This document shows, piece by piece, positions 44,993 to 55,800 of a DNA stretch of 64,000 bases. The DNA comes from Anolis sagrei (taxonomy: Eukaryota > Chordata > Lepidosauria > Squamata > Anolidae). Both the position numbers and the translations under genes were made by a program. The stretch is taken from the NCBI RefSeq assembly GCF_037176765.1, contig NC_090034.1, forward strand, positions 95,208,500 through 95,272,499, given 5' to 3'. Each line of letters starts with the position of its first letter. Positions within the stretch are counted from its first letter, which is position 1. Below the pieces are notes generated by a model that saw only the letters and a list, made by a program, of their open reading frames with translations, searched no databases and had not been told where the DNA came from.

Positions 44993-45480
44993 GCATATAC
45001 ATGTGTTGTGGCAGGGAAAGGTTTGATGAAAGGAGACACAGAGAGAGGTCTGGAGACTTTAAAGCACGTTTATTTATCCAGCTGGGGCCTGGTGTGGAGT
45101 AATCTCAAATCACACCAGCCGCGATCAAGGTGCGGACTGGCCTTTTATAGCTTCCAATCGGAGTCAAATGAAGAACATGCTAGTACATACATATCGTCAC
45201 TCACTGCGTCATATTGGCATCAAATTCTACCTCCTAACATGCAAAAGGCATGTCTGTATGTCTTGCTGAGGAGCAAGCATGGAATATTCCCCCTCCCTCT
45301 TGGCTGTGCTTACATTCATCCATCAAGGGGCCACTTGGACCTGTCAGAGGTGCTTCTTAGTACCAGTCCATGGCTCCTACTGGGGCTTATCTCTCTCTCC
45401 TGGAATGTTTAGATAATATGCTGGACGCAGCTTGCTTTTCAGCTACAGAGAGAGAGAGAACTTGAAAATCCTATGCATTT
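44290..45480 (-). other. Two possible antisense LTR-like blocks around a (TA)n repeat
   Basis: 44290-44800 contains 'aacaagtttatttggag' and 45003-45480 contains 'agcacgtttatttatccag', each followed by GC-richer sequence as in antisense LTR R/U5 regions. (TA)n lies at 44952-44990. Ends are not resolved, so this is low confidence; fossils if real. Confidence 0.25.
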
Positions 45481-46599
45481 CAGGGTTGTAAAATAAATAC
45501 AATTTATAAATCAATCAATAAATATCTATTTTTCCAATATCTCCTCATCACATGCAATCATATTTAACTGTAGAGACACATATACATAACTACGCTTAAC
45601 TTACAGTTAAAAATCAATGTTTCATCACACTATATTCACCTGCTTTGTGTGGGTAGACTTATGCCAAACATACAACCACTGGATGACATCTGTTCTGTGT
45701 CAGAAACTAGAGCTGATGTGGTCTATTCAATGCAATTTTCTGAATCACCACCCTAAATAACCAAACTGAATATAACATTGACCAAAAACCGATTCATAAC
45801 CCTTTTGGTACTAATGTTGGAGAGTGGTCCCTATTAATTTAGGGATTTCTTCCCAGCACAGAGATTTACTTACTTACTAGAGAAATACCAGTCAGTCCTC
45901 TTTGCAAATGGGAACTCTGGCTGGCTGATGTTAGGGAGGGACAAATCTTTCTCTCCACTATCCTGATTGGTGCTTTCTGATGCTGATGCATTTAGGGCTG
46001 GGTGTTTTGAACTCTTTGGCATAGAGCTCCTCCCTGTGCTATTCCAGAAAACACTGCTCCCTCTTTTATCTGCTCCTAATGCTGAAGGTCCGTTAATTTA
46101 CAGAGGAAAAGCATCCTTTTGGGCTTTGCTTTACTTCCTTGCACTGAAAATGAAACTGACTTTAGGAGCCTGCTGAGATTTACAAAACCAAAACAAAAAA
46201 GCATGGGGTAAGTTTTGATTTTCAACTTTTTTTGGCATGGACCACGCCCATGTATTGGATATCACCTCATAAATACGAATTTAGCAAATTTGATCTGAAT
46301 TATGAGGACAAAAGAAAAAAATGCACACCTCTGTTGCCTAGCCTTGAGTCATGACAGTGTCAGTAGTGTCAAATGTCACTCATTCTACAGCTTAGATGCA
46401 CCCTAGGAGGATCTCTCTTTCTAGATTCAGCATAAATTAAATTCAACATGACAGCAATGAACAAGGAAACCTGGAGCAAATCCATTCCTTTATTGACATC
46501 GGAGGTACCAACAGTCCCTGGAGTTGGTAGGACAATTGTCAGCAAAGACCATAGATTAAACCAGAAACTTTTTTGACACATCCAGAATGCAAATAATAC
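45481..46599. other. Intergenic stretch upstream of gene C
   Basis: No coding frame of note and no named repeat. 46330-46600 may still belong to the duplicated upstream block shared with gene B, with weaker similarity. Confidence 0.35.
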
Positions 46600-46822
46600 C
46601 AAAAGAAAGCTAGTGGGGAGCCATTTGCTTATGAATAATTTCTCCTCACAATTTATTTCCTAATAGATAGCAGGCCAAAGATGGTTACACAAAGCTCAAC
46701 TTCCGGGAGGGAAAAGATTAAAAAACAAGCCTCTGTGCAATCTATGGGGTCAAAGTGTATTTTTTTGCATATATAACAACTAATTGAGACCATATAAATA
46801 TGAGCAAGGAGTGGTGTTGGGC
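46600..46822 (+). promoter_or_regulatory. Gene C promoter with TATA box
   Basis: TATAAATA at 46793-46800, aligned with the gene B box at 30266. Shared flanks include 'gtgcaatct', 'caaagtgt' and 'ggaagccaacagaacag'. The paralogous conservation is the main support; the start site near 46823 is inferred from TATA spacing. Confidence 0.65.
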
Positions 46823-46886
46823 AGGAGAGGAAGCCAACAGAACAGAGCTGACTCGCAGCCTTCCTACAAATCCACTATACCTAAAG
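46823..46886 (+). other. Gene C noncoding first exon (5' UTR), inferred
   Basis: Ends at donor 'cctaaag|gtaact', the same junction as gene B. It would splice over about 5.2 kb to the acceptor at 52086. Confidence 0.5.
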
Positions 46887-49800
46887 GTAACTAGCAAGTC
46901 ATTGGGGTGGGGGGGACATGCTTGTCCAGGAGATATAGTCTGCAACCTTTTCTTGTCAGAATATCCAAGGTTTGAGCCATGGCACACATGGGAGGAGAGC
47001 AATGACCAATCTCAATAAAATAGTGAAGAGTAGAGACATAGGTACAGGTAAGCAGTGGTATTCCCTGTAGTAACCTATGGATGCGAGAGTGGGACCATAA
47101 AGAAGCGAAGGAAGATAGATGCTTTTGAACTGTGGTGCTGGAGGACAATCTGAGAGTGCCGTGGACCGCAAGAAGATCCAGTCAGTCCATACTCCAGGAA
47201 ACAAAGCCTGACTGCTCGCTGGAGGGAAGGATATTAGATCCAAAGATGAAGTACTTTGGCCACATATGAAGAAGACAGGAAAGCTCAGAGAAGACAATGT
47301 GCTGGGGTAGATGGAAGGAACAAGGAATTGGACAGACCAAGGGCAAAATGGACGGATGGTATCATTGAAGTGACTGGCTTGACTTTGAAGGAACTGGGGG
47401 TGGCCACGACTGATAGGGAGCTCTGGTGTGGGCTGGTCCATGAGGTCATGAAGAGTCAGAAGTGACTCTCATGTTGTGGCAGCTCCATTGGCTGCTGGTC
47501 TGTTTCTGGGCTAAATACAAAGTGCTGATCATTACCTTTAAAGCCCTAAATGGCTCGGGTCCAGGTTATTTGATCGATTGCATCTCCCCTTACAAACCAG
47601 CCTAGGCACTGCAATAATCAGAGAAGGCCCTGTTCTCGGTCTCACCCCCATCCCAAGCATGGCTGGTGGGAACGAGAGAGAGGGCCTTTTCATGGTCACC
47701 CCCCACCTCTGGAACTCCTTCCCCAAAGAAATAAAGCTGGACCCCCTCCCTCCTTTAAAAAACAACCGAAGACCTACTTTTGCTCACTAGCATATGGAGA
47801 GGAGGAGGACTTGATAGTTGAGAGATCATTGCCGGGCCTCTGGTTGAGAACTATTTGTATTTGGTCTTCCTGATCCACACCAGCCCAATGATTTCATTTG
47901 ACTACCCAACCAACCCACACCGTTTTGTGAACCCTTGCTGGCTCTTGTACTCTAATGTGGATGTTTTGTTTAGATTTATTTTATTTTCGAATTTTGTCTG
48001 ACTACGTGTAGCTTAATTTATTGATGTCAGGTTTAATTTATTGATATTAGGTTTTTTAATTTGAAGTTAGGTTTTAATGCTACTTTTATATGTGGGGTTT
48101 TCCTGGAGTTTTATGTTAGTATCATGTGTTTTATCTAGGCATTGAATGTTTTGCCATTGTTATGTTGAAATCTGCCCTGAGTCCCCTCGAGGAGATAGGA
48201 CGGAATACAAATAAAGTTTTATTTTTAATATTATTACTAGCTGTACCCGTCACGCGTTGCTGTGACCAACCTTCCCTCCCTCTTTCTCTTCTTTCTTTCT
48301 TTCTCTCCTTCCTTACTTCCTTCCCTCCCTCTTTCCTTCCTTCCTACCTTCCTTCCTTCCTTTCTCTCTCTCTCACCTTCCTTCTCTTCTTCTTCCCTTA
48401 CATCCCCCCAACTTTTCTTTCCCTTCCTCTTTCTCCCCTTTTTTCCTTCTCTACCTATTCTTGGACTGCAGCTCCCAGCAGTACTCCTGATCCATCTATC
48501 TACCTACCTACATACCCGCCTAGCTATCTCTATCTGATCTACCTATCTGGAGTTTTGCTGGGAGTTGCAGTCCAGGAATAGAAAATTGGAAATAATCGGG
48601 GACTGGAATGCTCTCAAAGAAATCCAAGAAGAAGAAAGCTTGCAATTTGGAAGCAGTGCATTTGGATCATCCCCCTCTCCTAAAGGCGTACGGCAGGGTT
48701 GTATACTCTCACCCAACCTATTCAACTTGTATGCAGAACACATGTGCAGGGCTTGACGCACATCATAAAAATTGCTTTAAGAAACATTATTAATTAATTA
48801 ATTAATTAATTGAACTTATATGCCGTCACTCCCCTGGGGCTCAGAGCGGCTTACAAGAACAGGCTAAAATTGAACACAATTTAAAAACAATTTAAAACAA
48901 TTTAAAACCAGCAATCAAAGGTCAAAGGCCCATTGAAACAGATATGTCTTACATGCCCTGTGGAAAGCTGATAAGTCCCGCAAGGCACGGACTTCAGGTG
49001 GCAGAGTATTCCAGTGATGGTGCCACTGCTGTAAAGGCTCTGCGTCTGGTTGCTGTTAGACGCAAGGTCTTGACACTGGGAATTTCCAACAAATCTTGGT
49101 CTTCAGAACGAAGGGATCTCTGGGGTTGGTAGGGGGTGAGACGGTCCCTCAGGTACATCGGCCCCAGACTATTCAAGGCCTTAAAGGTGAGTACCATCAC
49201 TTTGAAAGTGATCCGGTGCTCACTTGGTAACCAGTGCAGCTGCAGTAAGATTGGGGTTATGTGGCATCTCATCGGAATTCCCGCAAAAAGCCGAGCAGCT
49301 GCATTTTGTACCAACTTGAGCTTCCAGATCACCGACAGAGGAAGGCCAATGTAGAGGCCGTTACAGTAGTCCAGTCTTGAGATGACCGTAGCCTGGATCA
49401 CCGTAGCTAGGTCATCCCTGAACAGGGAGGGGGCCAGCTGTCTAGCCTGCCGCAGATGAAAAAAGACGGTTCTGCTAACGGCGGAGACCTGGGCCTTCAT
49501 CGTCAGCAGAGGGTCCAAAAGGACTCCCAGACTCTTTACCAACGATGACGGGCGTAGCGCCTCGCCATCCAGGGTAGGCAGCTGGATATCCCCACTGCCC
49601 GGTTGACCCAGCCATAGGATCTCCGTCTTTAACATCCTTAGATATGCAGATGACACCACTTTGATGGCCAAAAGCAAGGAGGACCCAAGGAGCCTTCTAA
49701 TCAAGGTGAAAGAAAAAAGCACAAAAGCACAAAAGCTGGGTTGCAGTTAAACATAAAAAAACCAAGATTATGGCAACAAGAATGATTGACAAATGGGAAA

Positions 49801-52800
49801 TAGAGGGAGAAAACGTGGAGGCAGTGACAGACTTTGTATTTCTAGGTGCAAAGATGACTGCAGACGCAGACTGCAGCCAAGAAATCAGGAGACGCTTACT
49901 TCTTGGGAGGAGAGCAATGTCCAATCTTGGTAAAATAGTGAAGAGTAGAGACATCACACTGGTAACAGAGATCCACCAGGTGGTTTATCTCAAACAGCTC
50001 CTGGCAGCTCCTGGCGGCAGTGTCTGCAGTGTTTGCTATCTTGGAAAGCGTTCAGGAGTTTGACGCTTTTAAATGCTTTTTTAAAGCCTCTGATATTGCA
50101 GATTTGTCACGAAAGTAAACCAGTCTGTTCTGTGGTTCTTCTAGCTATAGTTCAAGTTATTTCCAGATCTTACGACCTTGAGTAAGTTATATTTAACTCA
50201 CTTTTTTCACGGAGAGGCTCTGCAGCAGGTCCGTTCAGCAAAAGAGCATGCTCCTCCCCCCGGAAGATAGATGCTTTTGAACTGTGGTGTTGGAGGAAAG
50301 TTCTGAGAGTGCCCTGGACTGCGAGAAGTTCCAACCAGTCCATCCTCCAGGAAATAAAGCCCAACTGGTCATCGGAGGGAAGGATATTGGAGGCCAAGAT
50401 GAAGTACTTTGGCCACAACATGAGAAAAAGGAAAGCTTAGAGAAGACAATTATGCTGGGGAAAATGGAAGGAAAAAGGAAGAGGGGCTGACCAAGGGCAA
50501 GATGGATGGATGGGATCCTTGAGTTGACTGGATTGACCTTGAAGGAGCTGGGGGTGGTGATGGCCGACAGGGAGCTCTGGCGTGGGCTGATCCATGAGGT
50601 CACGAAGATTCAGAAATGACTGAACAACAACAACCTCTCCTAAAGGGCCTGGTCTAGGGGATGCTGGGAGCTGTAATCTGGAAGAGAGTGTGGATATGCT
50701 ATTGTGTGTTTTGTTTGCCAGGGGGAGTCATTTTTGTGCATGTGCTGTAGCATCTTTTTGCTTTTTTGCCTTTTTAATTCCTATCCGTTATGTTTTTCAG
50801 TGTTTTTATGAGTGATGGTCACTTGTGGGCCTGATAGGTGTATTGTGTCCAAATTTGGTGTCAATTCCTCCAGTGGTTTTTGAGTTATGTTAATTCCACA
50901 AATGACCGTTACATTTTTATTTATATACATTATTTTATCATTATTAAGTCCAATGGTTTGCATCAAACCCAGGAGAAGTACTTCTGGGGTGCTCCGTGGC
51001 GAAACAGACAAAAATTCCTGGTGCCACCAAAAAAATAGCCAGCGGCACACGATGGAAGGCTTCCCATCTTTCTATAGGGAAAGATGGGTTGAGCCAGGTA
51101 ACTGAGGCTTTCCCCATTTGATGAAGTAAAGGGAAGCCAGGACAATATGGTACTCCACCAAAGTCACAGCGAGCTGTGGCAACACTCAGTGATTCAGTCA
51201 GTGCATGTGAAAGGGTCCTTTATTTTATTTATCGTGTCATCAGCAACCATACCATTGTATTTCAATTCTAACAGAACAAAACAAACACACAGATTAAAAA
51301 GAAAAGAAAAGATTTTGCAACTTGGTAGTTGGTTAAATGTCCTTTGACCAGTATCTGGCCACTTGGAGTGCCTCTGGTGTTGCCGCAAGAAGGTCCTCCA
51401 TTGTGCATGTGGCAGGGCTCAGGTTGCATTGCAGCAGGTGGTCTGTGGTTTGTTCTTCTCCACACTCACATGCCGAGGATTCCACCCTGTAGCCCCATTT
51501 CTTAAGATTGGCTCTGCATCTCGTGGTGCCAGAGCGCAGTCTGTTCAGCGCCTTCCAAGTCGCCCAGTCTTCTGAGTGCCCAGGGGGGAGTCTCTCACCT
51601 GGTATCACCCATGGATTGAGGTGCTGCGTTTGGGCCTGCCACTTTTGGACTCTCGCTTGCTGGGGTGTTCCAGCGAGTGTCTCTGTAGATCTAAGAAAAC
51701 TATGTCTTGATTTAAGTCGTTGACGTGCTGGCTGACACCCAAACAGGGGATGAGCTGGAGATGTCTCTGCCTTGGTCCTTTCACTATTGGCTGCTACTTC
51801 CTGGCGGATGTCAGGTGGTGCAATACCGGCTAAATCAATGGGATTTCCTATGTGTAACCACAATCCAGTAATTGACTCCTTGGGCCCATTCCTGCTGGGA
51901 TTAATCAAATTGACTTAGGGTGGGATTTTGTGCGGCAAAGAATATGTTGTCAAGAAAGCTTCCTAAATAATAGATCAGTAAACTGAGTCCACGCCACAGC
52001 TCCATTGTTTTGTCCCTGCTGCTTGTACTGTCTTTAGACTTCCATACCGAGTCCAACTTGGTTTTCTAATATTTTTAATATTTCAGTTCTCTGGAACCAG
52101 GATCCTGGTAGAGTGTTCCTCTCTTTGTCCAAAACTTATCATCGCAATTCCCAGAATCATGAATCGACTGTTCTTCTGCATTTTTGTGGCATTAATAGGT
52201 ACAGGTAAGTCTAGTAGTAGAACAAGGATTTAATAATACAGGCACTGCCTTTTAAATGTACACAGGATCTTTCCACACAGCTGAATGAAATCCCACATTT
52301 TCTGCTTTGAACGGGAATATATGGTAGTGTGGATTCAAATAACCCAGTTCAAAGCAGATATTGTGGGATTTTCAGCATTGATATTCTGGGTTACATGGCT
52401 GTGTGGAAGGGCCCTCAGTGAGCATCAGAAATAATGCCATATATTATTCCAGCCAGGTGTGTATTCACTGTCATACATCAATACAAACAAGGAGCAGAAA
52501 GGAGAAGCATTGGGGAGTGGGTTGGTTAACAAGGTCTAGATCGGTCTTTCCCAACATCAATACAGTTCCTCATGTGCTGAACCCCAGTCATAAGATTATT
52601 TTCATTGCAATTTCATAACAGCAATTTTGCTACTGTTATGAATTGTAATGTAAATATCTGATAATGCAGAATGCATTTTCCTTCACTGGACCAAATTTGG
52701 CACAAATACCCGATATTCCCAAATTTGAATACTGATTGATTTTGTCATTTGGGGGTTGAAGCTGCTGGGATTTATAGTTCAACTACAATCAAAGAGCATT

Positions 52801-55800
52801 CTTAACTCCACCAACGATGGAATTGAACCAAACTTGACACACAGAACTCCCACGAACAACAGAAAATTCTGGAAGGGTTTAGTGGACATTGACCTTGAGT
52901 TTTGGAGTTGTAGTTCACCAATATCCAGAGAGCACTATCGACTCAAACAATGATAGATCTGGTCCAAACTTATGCCCAAATGTGAACACTGGTGGAGTTT
53001 GGGGAAAATAGACCTTGACATTTGGGAGTTGTAGTTGCTGGGATTTATTGTTCACCTACAATCAAAGAGAATTGTGAACTCCACCAACGACAGAATTAGG
53101 ACAAAATCCCCACACAGAACCCCCATGCGTTGAAGGGACTTGCTGGCATGAGCCTCCCTCCAGCATCGTGTGCTCTCCCTTGCCTGAGCACCATGCTGCC
53201 ATACGCGGAGCATGCCTGCTCTCCCCTCCCCACTTGGAGTCTCAGAAACAGCCCCGCCCCCTTGGCCAATCACAGTGGAGGAGTGCTTTTGATGGGTGGA
53301 TTCACCACCTGTTTCCAAAAAGGAAGAGAAGGAGACAGGTGGAGAGATCTTTTGCCTTGTCTACCAAAGGAGTTCCTAAGACCATCAGAAATATGTTTTC
53401 CGATTATCTTTGGTGACTCCTCGGAAACCCCCTCATGACCCTCCCAGGGTTCCCGACCCCCAAGTTGAGAAACACTGGTCTTTTGGTCCTAAGAAATAAG
53501 ATTTCTGATTTCTAATAGCAATGAAGTTGGGTGGATTACATGGAAGTAAGATGGAGGAGGGGCAGAGAGAATCATATCACCACACTGAGTTCCTTTGGAG
53601 CAAGTTTCGACAATCATCAACCCTCTCTCGTATGACTTTTCTAAGAATAACAGGGAAGTTGTAAACAATGCATACCATTTATGAGGTTCTTTGGGGTAAT
53701 TCTGGAATAATATTATCAAAAGAAGAATAATCATGCTGTGTTCCACTTTTCTCTTCATAGCAAATGGTATTATCTGTCATTATCGTTCCAAGGATTCCTG
53801 CAACACTACAGGATCCTGCTATGCAAGCAGAGTAATAGTGTCCGTGGGTAGGTACCTATAGTTCAAGTTGATAATCAGACAACTGTAAATGAACTTTCAG
53901 AACCTTTTATCCATCCTAATTTGTTCTGACTGAGATCTTTACCAGTGAGACTTCTGAAAGAACTGGCCATTAACTGCCCTGCTCAGATTTTGCATTTTGG
54001 GGCACATGGCTTCCATTATTAAATCAATCCAATTGTGGCACAGTTCTCTTACTGCCTTTTACATTAATGAGCATAATAGTCTTTTCCTGTGGATAAGTTC
54101 ATGACATGTCCGAAATATAATAGCCTGAGTTTAGTCTTCTTTCTTCCTCAAATGTCATCAACTTGGGTCATGAAAATCCAGGGCTATGTCTCCATTGTTT
54201 GGGTTTATCCACCTACAATTGGGTCTTCCTCTTTTGCTATTGCCACTGTCCTCATTTAAAAAAAAATCATATTTTCTAATGAGTCATGTTGATATGATGA
54301 GGGCAAAGTACAATAGGCCATTTTTTTCATTTCTGCGAGAACTTCAGACTTGATTTGCTCTCGGAGCCTTTTGGAAAAACTATAGTGTCTGGCTTTACTC
54401 GGGGGCTATCTGTATACCTTCTGTTAAGATTGGGACCATTAACACAAAGAGGCAATTTAGGCCAGGTGAAAAGATAACGAAAATTATTTTACTGAAATCT
54501 AGATGAATAAAGGTTTAACTCCACCCTATTATAAGGTAACTTAAAACAGTACATTATAAAAGTAGCCTTTGCTGGCTGTAGACTTCGGCCTCTGGTGCAA
54601 AGCAACGGTTTACAAGCTGTTGCTTATAAACTGTCTCAATCTTCTTTCTTGTGAAGCTTAAGCTGGTCAAAAGCTTCTGTTATCACTGGGATTGTTGGTA
54701 TAAGAATACTGCTGAATGCAGGTGCTAAGGATGCCTGTTTTTTGGATTGCTTCGGCCTAGGTTTACCAGACAATACCCAGGCTTCTGTTCTCTGTAGCTC
54801 AATACCCAGGCTTCTGTTCTTTTTCCTTCCTTCTTAACTCCCTCCCTTCCCTCCCTCTTTCTCCTTCCATCCTTCCCTTCCACCCTTTCATCCTTTCTTC
54901 CTTCCCTCCCTCTTTCACCTCCCTCCCTCCCTTCCCTTTTGTCTTTCCTTTGTCCTTCCCTTCCTTCCATCATTCTCTTTCTCCCTTTCTTCCTCCTTCT
55001 TTTTCTTTTCTCCTTCCCTTCCTTCCACCCTTTCCTTCCACCATTTCTTCTTTCCTTCCTTTCTTTTGTCTTTTCTCCCTTCCCTCTCTCCCTATTTCTC
55101 TTTCTATCCTTCCCTCCCTCCCTTTCCATTTGTTTTTCCTTCCTTCCCTCTCTCCCTCTTTCTCCTTCCACCCTTCCCTTCCTCCCTTTCATCCTTCCTT
55201 TCTTCTCCCTTTCCTTCCTCCTTCCTTCCCTCCCTTCTATCATTCTCTTTCTCGCTTTTCCCCTCCATCTTTTTCCTTTCCCCTTTCTTTTCTTCCTTCC
55301 ACCCTTTCCTTCCACCATTTCTTCCTTCATTTCTTTTGTCTTTCCTTCTTCCCCTCTCTTCCTTTTCCTCCTATCCTTCCCTTCCTCCCTTTTATTTTTT
55401 CTTCCTTTCCTTTTCCCCCTTCCTTCCCTCTCTCCCTCTTTCTCCTTCCATCTTTCCCTTCCTCCCTTTCATCCTTCCTTCCTTTCCTTTTTCCCCTTCC
55501 TTCCCTTCCTCCCTTTCATCCTTCCTTCCTTTCCTTTTGTTTTTCCTTCCTTCCCTCTCTCCCTTTTTCTCCTTCCATCCTTCCCTTCCTCCCTTTCATC
55601 CTTCCTGCCTTTCCTTTCCCCCCTTCCTTCCCTCTCTCCCTCTTTCTCCTTCCACCCTTCCCTTCCCCGCTTTCATCCTTCCTGCCTTTCCTTTCCCCTC
55701 TTCCTTCTCTCTCTTCCTTTTTCTCCTTCCATCCTTCCCTCCCTCTCTTTCATCCTCTCTTTCATCCTTCCTTCCGCCCCCGGGAAGCCAGCCTTCTTAG

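Noticed and set aside
44810-45412. 200-codon plus-strand frame beginning MATQLKVLSLVPG
   Set aside because: It runs through a (TA)n microsatellite and LTR-like sequence; no family motif.
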